Positions 1 to 8,189 of a stretch of DNA of 64,000 bases are shown piece after piece. The position numbers were made by a program, and so were the translations under genes. Below the pieces are notes generated by a model. That model ran no database searches, was not told the origin of the DNA, and saw only the letters and a program-made list of their open reading frames with translations. Numbering within the stretch: the stretch's first letter is position 1; each line of letters starts with the position of its first letter. The DNA comes from Streptomyces sp. WMMC500 (GTDB taxonomy: Bacteria > Actinomycetota > Actinomycetes > Streptomycetales > Streptomycetaceae): contig NZ_CP114905.1 of the NCBI RefSeq assembly GCF_027497195.1, positions 6,955,001-7,019,000 of the forward strand. The letters run 5' to 3'.

Positions 1-142
1 GCTCCCGTGCCCCCGGAACGACCCCGGCCACCCGTGCCGCACTACTGCGCACGCGGCCGTTCACCGGGCACCATTCGGTTACGTGCGTCGGCGCGCGCGA
101 TCCGCGGGCCGGCGCTTGGACGTCAGCAGTGAGGAGCCCTCG

Positions 143-961
143 TTGTTGCGCACAGCCTCGGCGCGCCGGTACCTGATGTGCCCACCGGCACACTTCGCCG
201 TCACGTACTCCATCAACCCGTGGATGGACCCCGCCAAACCCGTCGACCTCCAGCTCGCGCTCGCGCAGTGGGAGGACCTGGTCGCCCGTCAGCGCTCCCT
301 CGGCCACACCGTCGAGCTGCTGGAACCCGACCCCGCCCTGCCGGACATGGTCTTCGCCGCCAACGGCGCGCTCGTCGTCGACGGCCGCGTGCTGGGCGCG
401 CGCTTCGCGTACCCGCAGCGCAGCGGCGAGGCCGCCGCCCAGCGCCGCTGGTTCCGCGCGCACGGCTTCGCCGACTACCACCTGCCGGAGTTCGTCAACG
501 AGGGCGAGGGCGACTTCGCCGTCACCCGCTCCTGGATCCTGGCCGGCCGGGGCTTCCGCAGCAGCCCGGAGTCACACGCCGAGGCGCAGGAGTACCTGGG
601 CCGCCCGGTCGTCGGCCTCGACCTGGTCGACCCGCGCTTCTACCACCTCGACACCGCGCTGTGCGTCCTGGACGACTCCACCGACGCCGACGTCATGTAC
701 TACCCGGCCGCCTTCTCGCCGGGCAGCCGCGACGTCCTCGCCCGGCTCTTCCCCGACGCCCTCCTGGCGGGCGAGGAGGACGCGCTCGCGCTGGGCCTGA
801 ACGCCGTCAGCGACGGCCGGCACGTGCTGTTCCCGCAGGCGGCGGCCGGGCTGGTCGCGCCGCTGCGGGCGCGGGGCTTCGAGCCGGTCCCGATGGATCT
901 GACGGAGCTGCTCAAGGGGGGTGGCAGCGTGAAGTGCTGCACGCTGGAGCTGCGCGCGTAG
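143..961 (+). CDS. ddaH: dimethylarginine dimethylaminohydrolase (DDAH-like)
   Basis: About 272 aa, of the arginine-modifying (amidinotransferase/DDAH) superfamily. These enzymes hydrolyse N-methylated arginines to citrulline and methylamines in the cytoplasm. Visible signatures are MCPPAHFAVTYSINPWMD near the start, the acidic FVNEGEGDF segment, the catalytic-histidine motif FYHLDTALC, and the nucleophilic cysteine in the C-terminal GGGSVKCCTLELR. The frame stays open back to a GTG at 83. However, a GAGGAG at 131-136 lies 6 bases before a TTG at 143 (another TTG is at 146), so I prefer the shorter form. It stands alone, convergent with the next gene. The family call is firm. The exact substrate (dimethylarginine or another guanidine) is inferred. 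Confidence 0.88.
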   Translation: MLRTASARRYLMCPPAHFAVTYSINPWMDPAKPVDLQLALAQWEDLVARQRSLGHTVELLEPDPALPDMVFAANGALVVDGRVLGARFAYPQRSGEAAAQRRWFRAHGFADYHLPEFVNEGEGDFAVTRSWILAGRGFRSSPESHAEAQEYLGRPVVGLDLVDPRFYHLDTALCVLDDSTDADVMYYPAAFSPGSRDVLARLFPDALLAGEEDALALGLNAVSDGRHVLFPQAAAGLVAPLRARGFEPVPMDLTELLKGGGSVKCCTLELRA

Positions 962-1090
962 GGGTACGGCGCGGGACGACGGCATCCGGCCGGCTTCGGG
1001 GACGACCGGGGCGGGGCGCGGTGCCGTCGTGCCGCCCCGGCCGCCCCGGCCGGAAGCCGCAGGCCGACGCGGTGCGGGGCGTCCGCGCGG

Positions 1091-2101
1091 TCAGTCCCCC
1101 GGCGCCGGCGGCCACGCGTCGCCCCACCGCACGTCGCGGGCGGCGCGGTAGCGGGGGCCCTGCCGCTTGGACACCGTCGTACGGGCCAGCCCCTCGTCCG
1201 CCGTGCACAGCTCCAGCAGCACCTGCCCCTTGCGGAGCTGCGGATGCCGTACGACGCGCGCCGGGGCCGGGCCCGGGCCTGGGGAAGCGGCGGCGGAGCG
1301 TACCGCCGCCACGTACGCGAACTTCTCGTCCTCGTGCCCGAGCTCCCCGCCCTTGACCCGGCGGTGCAGCGCCGAGCGCTGCACCCGGGCGGCGAAGTGG
1401 CACCAGTCCGCGGTCCCCTCCATGGGACACGCCGCGCTGTGCGGGCAGGGCGCGAGCACGGTGAACCCGGCGTCGACGAGCTGCCGCCGGGCCTCGAGCA
1501 CCCGGCGGTACCCCTCGGGCGTCCCGGGTTCCACGACCACGACGCCGCCGCCCGCGCCGCGCGCCGCCTCCGCGACGACCACGCGCCGGACGTCGCCGGA
1601 CAGCTCCCCGAGCACGTACGACACGGTCACGAGCCCGGCCCTGCCAGGTCCTGGGTCCGCCGGGGCGGCACCGAGCGGGTGGCGGCGCCACTCGGCGCCG
1701 CGTACCGCCGGGGCCGCGGCGCCGGCCGCCAGCTCGCGGCCGAGCGCCAGGGCCGGTTCCGCGTGGTCGAGGACGACGGTCGGGCGCGCCCGGTCCGGCC
1801 AGACGGCCGCCGCCGCCCACACCGCGGCGCCGGTCCCGCCGCCCACGTCGAGGTGGCCGTCCGGCTCCCAGCCGGGCGCGGCGCCGGCCAGCGCGCCCAG
1901 GGCGGCCCGCACGGCCCGGAACGTGGCGGGCATACGGTACGCGGCGTACGCCGCCACGTCGTCCCGGTCCCGCAGCGCGGGGGCGGGGCCGCCGCCCCGG
2001 TACCCGGCGACGAGCCGCTCCACCGCCGCGGCGGTGCGCCGCGCGCCCGCCCCGTCGAGCAGCCGCCCGAGCCCGGCGCGGAGATCATCCTCGGCATTCA
2101 C
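1091..2101 (-). CDS. Rsm22-family SAM-dependent methyltransferase
   Basis: 336 aa, matching the Rsm22 (small ribosomal subunit) family. Members are SAM-fold proteins associated with ribosome assembly and commonly carry a metal-binding cysteine set. The SAM-binding glycine loop is HLDVGGGTGA near residues 83-92 and the SYVLGEL motif is at 161-167. The cysteine cluster is C219, C225 and C234 in CPHSAACP...DWCHF, with a fourth cysteine near residue 300 in LLELC. The tail is rich in basic residues. It is transcribed leftward, with a 54-bp gap after the polymerase-like gene upstream. The bacterial substrate is not established, so only the family is asserted. Confidence 0.85.
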   Translation of the reverse strand: MNAEDDLRAGLGRLLDGAGARRTAAAVERLVAGYRGGGPAPALRDRDDVAAYAAYRMPATFRAVRAALGALAGAAPGWEPDGHLDVGGGTGAAVWAAAAVWPDRARPTVVLDHAEPALALGRELAAGAAAPAVRGAEWRRHPLGAAPADPGPGRAGLVTVSYVLGELSGDVRRVVVAEAARGAGGGVVVVEPGTPEGYRRVLEARRQLVDAGFTVLAPCPHSAACPMEGTADWCHFAARVQRSALHRRVKGGELGHEDEKFAYVAAVRSAAASPGPGPAPARVVRHPQLRKGQVLLELCTADEGLARTTVSKRQGPRYRAARDVRWGDAWPPAPGD

Positions 2102-2155
2102 GGCCCCGAGCCTACGGCCCGCGCCGCCGTAGCGCCGCGCCTGCGGGCCGGCCGC

Positions 2156-3802
2156 TCAGCGCAGCCGCTTGTGCGCGTCCGGCCGGAACGTCGACACCAG
2201 CGCCAGACAGAGCACCGCGATCCCGATCCGCCCGGTGGCCTGCAGCAGCGGCCCGCGCAGCAGGATGAAGGAGTACCCGGCGATCAGCGGGACCACCGTC
2301 GCCATCACGTTCCCCGGGTCCCGCGACATGTGCCCGGACTCCGCGAACCTCCGGTCCGTACGCGCCGCCCCGTACCCCACCAGCAGCATCCCGCCCGCCA
2401 TGCCCAGCGGCCCGAAGTCGAGCCACAGCTCCGTCCACAGCGGCGAGGAGAGGTTGACGTTCGTCATCCCCATCCACGTGCCCACCTTGACGCCGGAGTC
2501 GCGCTGCTTGCCGTCCCACACCGAGCGGGGCACGAAGAAGAACGCAGACGACGCCAGTTGCTTGCCGTACGTGTGACCCGCACCGGCGTCCGCGTACGAG
2601 ATGGTGTTCGCGAACATCACCGTCTGGTCGTAGTCCTTCACCACCAGCGGCTCCAGCACCGAGCCCGACTGCGTCTGCCTCCGCGCGCTCTCGTCGTAGC
2701 GGAACTTGTCCGCGAACGGGAACAGCAGCACCGCCATCGCCACGCCCCCCGCGAGCGCCGCCCGGTAGACCACGGGGCTGCGCGGGAACGCGGTGAACAG
2801 CAGCGCGAAGGCGACGGTGAGGAACCAGTACCGCGGGTTGGAGATCGGGTTGTTGACGATCACGTTGATCAGGACGAGACCCGCCCACGGCAGCACCACG
2901 GCCGGCTGCCGCCTGGCCCGCCGCGACATCACCAGCCAGCGCGTCATCATCAGCAGCGCCAGCAGCGCGGGCACCGTCCCGAAGCCGCGCAGGAACGCCG
3001 AGCCGACCTGCGAGCCGGACGTGCCGCCGCCGGTCAGCTCGTCGCTGATCGCCTGGCGGCTGCCGAAGAACGGCGCCGGGCCGCCGAAGGAGGCGATGAG
3101 CAGGGCGCTGCCCGCGTACGCGACGATCACCAGCAGGTACAGGCGGCGCTTGTTGACCGACGCCACCGGGCGCGGCCGGCTCACCCGCGCCGCCGAGGCG
3201 TGCCGCGACAGCAGCGCGCCGACGTCGAAGGCGACGAAGCCGGCGAGGACCAGGGCCACCGCCCTCGTGAAGTCGCCCCGGGTGCCGACGGCGGGCGTCG
3301 GCGTCTGCTCCAGCACGATCTGCGCCAGCGGCGCCAGCCCCATCGCGACGTAGCAGAAGAGCCAGACCGTGCCCTGGATGAGCCGCCGCCGGGTGGTGAG
3401 GATCATCGCGGACAGCCGGGCGCCCGCGTAGCAGGTGGTGGCGAGCTGGAGCCAGAACACCGCGTCGCGGACGTCGGGCTGGGAGCGGCCGGCGACCGCC
3501 AGCGGCAGCACGAAGACGAGCAGGACGACGAGCGGGACGGCCAGCGCGCGGGAGAGCACAGCGCGCGGGGCGGGGCTCTTCGGGATGACGAACGGCGTGA
3601 ACGGGCGGCGGGCCGGGGCGCCGGTACGGGTATCGGTGCCGGTACCCGCGCCGGGGCTCGTGCCCGCCGCGGCCCGCGCGCGGCGCGCGGCCTTCGCGGC
3701 CAGCGGCGCCATCCGGATCTGGACGGTCTCGTCGAGCGGCGCGCGGGCGTCGCCTTCGCCCTCACCCTCGCCGGGCCGCCGCCCGCCCGGTTGGTCCGCC
3801 AT
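2156..3802 (-). CDS. O-antigen/oligosaccharide repeat-unit polymerase-like membrane protein (Wzy-like)
   Basis: About 548 aa, with a charged N-terminal cytoplasmic stretch of roughly 100 residues followed by about ten hydrophobic segments and short charged loops. This is the layout of Wzy/WaaL-type polysaccharide polymerases. A large extracytoplasmic loop with aromatic and charged residues (KFRYDESARRQTQ, DQTVMFANTISYADAG) sits in the C-terminal half, as in that family. These proteins join lipid-linked oligosaccharide repeats outside the membrane. The start at 3802 (MADQPGGR) was chosen over 3850 because it follows a G-rich stretch; both are in frame. It diverges from the GT4 gene. The role rests on topology and neighbours, because Wzy sequences are poorly conserved. 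Confidence 0.6.
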   Translation of the reverse strand: MADQPGGRRPGEGEGEGDARAPLDETVQIRMAPLAAKAARRARAAAGTSPGAGTGTDTRTGAPARRPFTPFVIPKSPAPRAVLSRALAVPLVVLLVFVLPLAVAGRSQPDVRDAVFWLQLATTCYAGARLSAMILTTRRRLIQGTVWLFCYVAMGLAPLAQIVLEQTPTPAVGTRGDFTRAVALVLAGFVAFDVGALLSRHASAARVSRPRPVASVNKRRLYLLVIVAYAGSALLIASFGGPAPFFGSRQAISDELTGGGTSGSQVGSAFLRGFGTVPALLALLMMTRWLVMSRRARRQPAVVLPWAGLVLINVIVNNPISNPRYWFLTVAFALLFTAFPRSPVVYRAALAGGVAMAVLLFPFADKFRYDESARRQTQSGSVLEPLVVKDYDQTVMFANTISYADAGAGHTYGKQLASSAFFFVPRSVWDGKQRDSGVKVGTWMGMTNVNLSSPLWTELWLDFGPLGMAGGMLLVGYGAARTDRRFAESGHMSRDPGNVMATVVPLIAGYSFILLRGPLLQATGRIGIAVLCLALVSTFRPDAHKRLR

Positions 3803-3942
3803 CGCCCGAACTGCCCCCGCCCCGTATCGCCCCGTACAACCGTCTTGCAACCCAAGACAGTCTAAGGAGGCGCGGGGTTGTGCGCCGGGTAGGCTCCGGG
3901 AACGTACGTACGGTACCGGGGGGTGCCGGGGAGGGGACCGTC

Positions 3943-5085
3943 TTGCGAATTCTGCATGTCGTCACGTTGCACACGCCCACGAACGACTTCGGCGGGCCGA
4001 CGCGGGTCGCGCTCAACCTGTCCAAGGGGCTGCGGGCCCGGGGCGTCGACTCGCGCATCGCCACCCTCGGCGACGGCTTCGACGGCCCGCTGCCCCGCGA
4101 CATCGACGGCGTGCCCACGTGGATGTACCAGGCCAAGCACGTCCTGCCGCGGTTCGAGGTCAGCGGCATCACCTCGCCGGCGCTGCTGGCCCGCGCCCGC
4201 CGCCTGGTCCGCTCCGCGGACGTCGTCCACGTCCACCTCATGCGGGACCTCATCACCCTGCCGTTCGCCCTCATCGCGCAGCAGGCCGGGGTGCCGGTGG
4301 TGCTGCAGACGCACGGCATGATCGACCCCACCGAGAAGCCGGTGGCCCGCGCCGTCGACGTGCTCGGGCTGCGCCGCGCGCTGCGCAGGGCGGACGCGAC
4401 GCTGTATCTGACGGAGTTCGAGCACGGCGAGATCCAGGCCGTCATCCCGGACACGGCCCTCACCCGGCCGCGCCGCCTCGTCAACGGCGTGCTGCCGCAG
4501 GAGCGCAGGCCCGCGCGGACCGAGGGGCCGCCCACCGTCGTCTACGTCGCGCGGGTGCAGGAGCGCAAGCGGCCGGAGGACTTCATCCGGGCGATCCCCG
4601 TGGTGCTGGCGAAGTACCCGGACGCCCGCTTCGTCCTCGCCGGACCGGACACCGGCGCGCTCGCCGAGCCGATGATGCGGCTCGCCGCCGACCTGCGGGT
4701 GGCGGACTCGGTGTCGTACGTCGGCTCCCTCACCCCCGACGAGGTGCTGGCGCAGCACCGTGCCGCCGACGTCTACGTGCTGCCGTCGGTCGTCGAGCCG
4801 TTCCCCGTCTCCGTACTGGAGGCCATGTCGGTCGGCGTCCCCGTCGTGATCACCCGCACCTGCGGCCTCGGCCCCGACGTGGCGGAGGCCGGCGCGGGCC
4901 GCGTTCTCGACAGCCGCGCCGGCGCGGACAACGGCCCGCTGGTCGGCCAGGCCGTGCTGGAACTGCTGGACCCTGCCGCCAACGAGGAGGCGTCGCGGGC
5001 CGCCTGGCGGCTCATCAACGATCGCTTCGCGATCGACGGCGTGGTGGACACCCTGCTGGGCGTCTACGACGAGGTGCGCCGCTGA
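3943..5085 (+). CDS. family 4 glycosyltransferase (GT-B fold)
   Basis: About 380 aa. The N-terminal acceptor half begins MRILHVVTLHTPTNDFGGPTR, the usual glycine-containing opening loop of GT4 enzymes. The donor half has VVYVARVQERKRPEDFIRA and PSVVEPFPVSVLEAMSVGVPVV, the E-x7-E nucleotide-sugar region. It transfers a sugar from a nucleotide donor to a lipid-linked or polysaccharide acceptor at the inner membrane face. The TTG at 3943 lies about 8 bases after GGGGAGGGG and gives the canonical N-terminus, so it is preferred over an in-frame GTG at 3880. It is divergent from the Wzy-like gene. The donor and acceptor sugars cannot be told from sequence. Confidence 0.88.
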   Translation: MRILHVVTLHTPTNDFGGPTRVALNLSKGLRARGVDSRIATLGDGFDGPLPRDIDGVPTWMYQAKHVLPRFEVSGITSPALLARARRLVRSADVVHVHLMRDLITLPFALIAQQAGVPVVLQTHGMIDPTEKPVARAVDVLGLRRALRRADATLYLTEFEHGEIQAVIPDTALTRPRRLVNGVLPQERRPARTEGPPTVVYVARVQERKRPEDFIRAIPVVLAKYPDARFVLAGPDTGALAEPMMRLAADLRVADSVSYVGSLTPDEVLAQHRAADVYVLPSVVEPFPVSVLEAMSVGVPVVITRTCGLGPDVAEAGAGRVLDSRAGADNGPLVGQAVLELLDPAANEEASRAAWRLINDRFAIDGVVDTLLGVYDEVRR

Positions 5086-5103
5086 GCCGCCCGGGCGCGC
5101 GGT

Positions 5104-5484
5104 TCACTTCCGCGCTCCCTCATGTGCCGGCCGGGGCAGTTCGGCGGCGCAGGTGGCTCGGCCGTGGGGGCCGGTGGCGGTGGCGCGTTGGCGGTGTTCG
5201 CCGGCGACGGTGAGGGTGCAGGTGGCGCTCGTGCCGTCGGCGGGGAGGACGACGGTGAGGGTCGCCTCCTCGCTCAGCGGCACGTCGACGGAAGCCGTCC
5301 AGGGCAGCTCGGCGTTGGGCAGGACGGTGGCGGTGCCCTTCTCGCCGTTCCCGAGGTAGGTGAGATGGGCCTTGCCGCTGCCTTCGACCGCGTAGGTGAC
5401 CGGGGCGGTGGGCACGTGGCGTTCGGGGGGCGCGGGGTCGTCGCCGTGAGCCACGCCGTAGGCGAGGAGTCCGACCGCGGCCAT
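5104..5484 (-). CDS. MmpS-like secreted/membrane protein
   Basis: About 126 aa. A short hydrophobic N-terminus (MAAVGLLAYGVAHG) is followed by a beta-rich domain with VTYAVEGSGKAHLTY, PWTASVDVPLS and CTLTVAGE. This pattern is typical of the MmpS domain, small membrane-anchored extracytoplasmic proteins that in mycobacteria partner MmpL transporters. No MmpL gene is present here. The frame is open far upstream but offers no ATG, GTG or TTG between the MerR gene region and the internal ATG at 5484, and the hydrophobic stretch TLALALSAMAAVGLLAYG begins before that ATG. The gene may therefore have lost its true start or need a non-standard one (ATT), or carry a frameshift. Confidence 0.6.
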   Translation of the reverse strand: MAAVGLLAYGVAHGDDPAPPERHVPTAPVTYAVEGSGKAHLTYLGNGEKGTATVLPNAELPWTASVDVPLSEEATLTVVLPADGTSATCTLTVAGEHRQRATATGPHGRATCAAELPRPAHEGARK

Positions 5485-5773
5485 GGCCGAGAGCGCGAGA
5501 GCGAGGGTGAAGGTTCGGCGGTGTCGGGGTGGGTGTGGGTGGGATTCCCATTCTGTGGCCTGGGGAATCGATGGAGAGCGTAGCGGGCGTCGGGTCCGAA
5601 TGTCATTGGTGAGGCGAGGGTTGTGGGGTTCTCTGGTTCCTTTCTGCCTCGGCGATGAGTTCCGCCGGGTTGGGGGTTTGCGGGCCCGGTCTAGGTGTTG
5701 CTGGCCAGCATGTTGTTGACGGCGGTTAGCCACCAATGCTCCTGCCCATAGGCGGGAGCTCTGTACGCAGGCG

Positions 5774-6187
5774 TCACGCCCTCGTCGTGGGTGTGGCGTG
5801 AGTCGTTGCGGCGATGGCGGCGCGTTCGGCGACGTCTGTGGGTGCAGCGGCGATGACGTCGTCGAGCGCGGAACGGGAGGTCTGCAGATCGGTGATGGCC
5901 TGGGAGATCCGTTTGCGTTCGGAGAGCAGGTCGGCGAGGAGGTTGGCGCAGGTGGGCACCAGGCGCTCCTCCTCCTCGCGCAGGCAGGGCAGGATCGTCG
6001 CGATGGTGGCGGTGGAGAGGCCGGCGGCGAGGAGGCTGCGGATGCGGCGCACGGTCGTGACGTCGTCCTCGCGGTATTCGCGGTAGCCGCTGGGCCGTCG
6101 CTCGGGGGAGAGCAGGTGCTGCTCTTCGTAGTAGCGCAGCAGCCGTTCGTGGACGCCGGTCCTGCGGGACAGCTCACCGATCCGCAC
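5774..6187 (-). CDS. MerR-family transcriptional regulator
   Basis: About 137 aa. The N-terminal MerR winged helix is RIGELSRRTGVHERLLRYYEEQHLLSPER followed by GYREYREDDV. A coiled-coil dimerisation helix follows, and there is a variable, Thr/Ala-rich C-terminus. There are two cysteines in the effector-side half (LPCLREEE and PTCANLL), spaced in a way that could sense a thiol-reactive or hydrophobic ligand, though that is inference. The GTG at 6187 is placed by a GAGGAGG a few bases upstream. It is divergent from the MFS gene, and an MerR-type operator lies between them, so it most likely represses or activates the efflux gene. Confidence 0.9.
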   Translation of the reverse strand: MRIGELSRRTGVHERLLRYYEEQHLLSPERRPSGYREYREDDVTTVRRIRSLLAAGLSTATIATILPCLREEEERLVPTCANLLADLLSERKRISQAITDLQTSRSALDDVIAAAPTDVAERAAIAATTHATPTTRA

Positions 6188-6228
6188 GTGATCCTCCTCG
6201 CGGGTGCCTTGAGGCTGGGCAGTGCTAC

Positions 6229-6260
6229 TTGACTCTAACATCCATGTGAGACTTTAGCGT
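6229..6260 (+). promoter_or_regulatory. MerR-type promoter/operator of the MFS gene
   Basis: TTGACT (6229-6234) and TAGCGT (6255-6260) are separated by 20 bases, longer than the normal 17 and typical of MerR-controlled promoters. The spacer holds an imperfect inverted repeat, ACTCTAACAT-CC-ATGTGAGACT (6232-6253), with 8 of 10 positions paired. The expected transcription start falls at or next to the ATG at 6268, so the transcript is probably leaderless; no clear ribosome site precedes the ATG. Confidence 0.7.
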
Positions 6261-6267
6261 CCGGGGT

Positions 6268-7452
6268 ATGGACAAGACCTTTGCCAGGCTCGCCGCCTTG
6301 TGCGCGAGCGTCTTCGTTGTCGGTACGTCGGAATACCTGGTCGCGGGCCTGCTGCCCGAGGTCGGTGCGGATCTGGAGGTGTCGCAGGGCACCGCCGGGC
6401 AGGCGGTGACCGCGTACGCGCTCGGCGTGGTGATCGGCGGACCGGTGGTGACCATGCTGACCGCACGCCTGCCCCGTAAAGGTCTGGCGATCGGGCTGAT
6501 GCTGCTGTTCGCCGCGGGCAGCGCGGTGAGCGCCCTGGCGCCGACGTTCACGGTGCTGCTGGCCGGGCGGGTGGTCTCCTCGCTCAGCCACGCCGCATTC
6601 CTGGCGCTGGCGTTGGTGATGGCCACCGGTCTGGTGGACGAGGACAAGACCGGCTCCGCCATCGCCACCGTGGCGTCCGGCTTCACCGTGGCCACGTTGC
6701 TCGGGGTACCGCTGGGGTCGCTGCTGGGGCATGCTGCCGGGTGGCGCGCCCCGTTCTGGGTGCTCACCGCGCTCACCCTGGTCGCCATCGCGCTGCTGGC
6801 GCCGGTGCTGCCCAGGCAGCAGGCGCCGGCCACCCGCCCGCGGGACGAGATCGGGGTGATGCTGCAAAAGCCGGTGCTGCTGGCGGTCGCCACCACCGCG
6901 GTCGGCTTCTCCGGCGTCGCCGTCGTCTACACCTACATCACACCGCTGCTCACCCGCGTCGCGGACTTCTCCCCGACCGCCGTGTCCGCCCTGCTGCTCG
7001 CCTACGGCGCCGGCAGCTTCCTGGGCAACCTGATCGCCGGCAGGCTCACCGACAAGGCCATGTCCCAGACCGTGCGCGGGGTGTTCGGCGGGCTGACCGG
7101 CGTGCTCGCCGCGATCCCGCTCGCCGTCGCATGGCAGCCCACCGCGGTGCTTGCCGTCCTGGTCCTGGGGCTCCTCGCCACCGCCACGATCGCCCCGCTG
7201 CAGGGGCTGATCATGCGCCACGCCGGGGCCGCCCCGAACCTGGCCACCGCCGTCAACGTCGGCGCGTTCAATCTCGGCGTCGCCGCCGGCTCCGCCCTGG
7301 GCGGGCTCATCGTGGCCGCCGGGGCGCTGCGCTTCACCGGCCTGGCCGGGGCGGCGCTGAGCCTGCTCGGCCTGGCCCTGACCTACCTGGTCCTGCCCCG
7401 CACACGGACCGGCGAGCACCCGGACAACCCGGCGGTTCCCACCGCTGCTTGA
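6268..7452 (+). CDS. MFS drug-efflux transporter (DHA1 family, Cmx/AraJ-like)
   Basis: 394 aa, about 12 membrane helices. The first helix contains the DHA1 pattern FVVGTSEYLVAGLLPEVGADL typical of the AraJ/Cmr/Cmx exporter branch. Motif A is degenerate at MLTARLPRKGLAIG and motif C-like glycines appear in LLGVPLGSLLGHAAGWRAPFW. It should export drugs or small solutes in exchange for protons. It is the first gene after the MerR operator and is followed 31 bases later by the oxidoreductase fragment, suggesting one transcript. Closest named relatives include chloramphenicol exporters, but the substrate here is inferred only at family level. Confidence 0.88.
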   Translation: MDKTFARLAALCASVFVVGTSEYLVAGLLPEVGADLEVSQGTAGQAVTAYALGVVIGGPVVTMLTARLPRKGLAIGLMLLFAAGSAVSALAPTFTVLLAGRVVSSLSHAAFLALALVMATGLVDEDKTGSAIATVASGFTVATLLGVPLGSLLGHAAGWRAPFWVLTALTLVAIALLAPVLPRQQAPATRPRDEIGVMLQKPVLLAVATTAVGFSGVAVVYTYITPLLTRVADFSPTAVSALLLAYGAGSFLGNLIAGRLTDKAMSQTVRGVFGGLTGVLAAIPLAVAWQPTAVLAVLVLGLLATATIAPLQGLIMRHAGAAPNLATAVNVGAFNLGVAAGSALGGLIVAAGALRFTGLAGAALSLLGLALTYLVLPRTRTGEHPDNPAVPTAA

Positions 7453-7483
7453 TCACCACATCCTCAACTTTGGAAGGACCCCT

Positions 7484-8104
7484 TTGATCATGCGTGCGGT
7501 CCAGATCGACCGCCACGGCGGCCCCGACGCCCTGATCGTCCGCGAAATAGCGGAACCCGCCCTCGCCCCGGGCGAGGTCATCATCCGCGCGGCGGCCAGC
7601 AGCCTCAACCCGGTGGACTGGAAGACCCGCGCCTGGCAGGTCGGACCGCGGCTGCCGGCCACCCTCGGCCGGGACCTGGCCGGCCGCGTCGTCGCCGCCA
7701 ACGACACCGCCCAAGAGGGGGGCGCCCCGGTGATTGCGATGTCCGCGCAGATCGCCACCGGCCGCGGCACCTGGTCCGACCTGGTCACCCTGCCCGGCCA
7801 CCTGCTCGCCCCCGCGCCGAGCAGCATCGCGCTGGCCGATTCTGCGTCCCTGCCTCTGACAGGGACGACCGCCCTGCAGGCGCTGCGCAGCGCAAGAACG
7901 GTGGCCGGCGAGCGCATCCTGGTCATCGGCGCCGCCGGGGCGGTCGGCGGTCTGGCCGTCCAACTCGCCCACCTCGCCAAGCTCATCGACACTCACGAGC
8001 TGCGCCTGCGCGTCGCTGAGTGCTACCCGCTCGACGACATCCGCTCTGCCTACGAGCGCTTCGAGGCCGGCGGCCTGATCGGCAAGGTCCTCATCACCTT
8101 CTGA
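7484..8104 (+). pseudogene. NADPH:quinone oxidoreductase with internal in-frame deletion
   Basis: 206 aa where zinc-free quinone oxidoreductases (MDR superfamily) usually have about 305-320. The GroES-like N-terminal half is intact (MRAVQIDRHGGPDALIVRE, SSLNPVDWKTRAW). The first Rossmann strand is present (ILVIGAAGAVGGLAVQLAHLA). The sequence then jumps straight to the family's usual C-terminus (DTHELRLRVAECYPLDDIRSAYERFEAGG...KVLITF). About 100 residues covering the rest of the nucleotide-binding fold are missing without loss of frame. The TTG at 7484 or ATG at 7490 both suit the AAGGA at 7474-7478. It is probably non-functional, though it could still make a stable protein. Confidence 0.75.
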
Positions 8105-8189
8105 TGCTCATCCCGCCCGGCGGCTGTGGATACGCCGCCACTCGTACGCAGCTCAACGGGCAGGGGCATCTGCTGGCCCTGCCCCAACC

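Noticed and set aside
1244..3865. Very long open frame on the + strand across the Rsm22 and Wzy-like genes
   Set aside because: It is antisense to two well-supported genes, has Pro/Arg/Ala/Gly-rich low-complexity sequence and lacks a start signal; long antisense frames are normal at this GC content.
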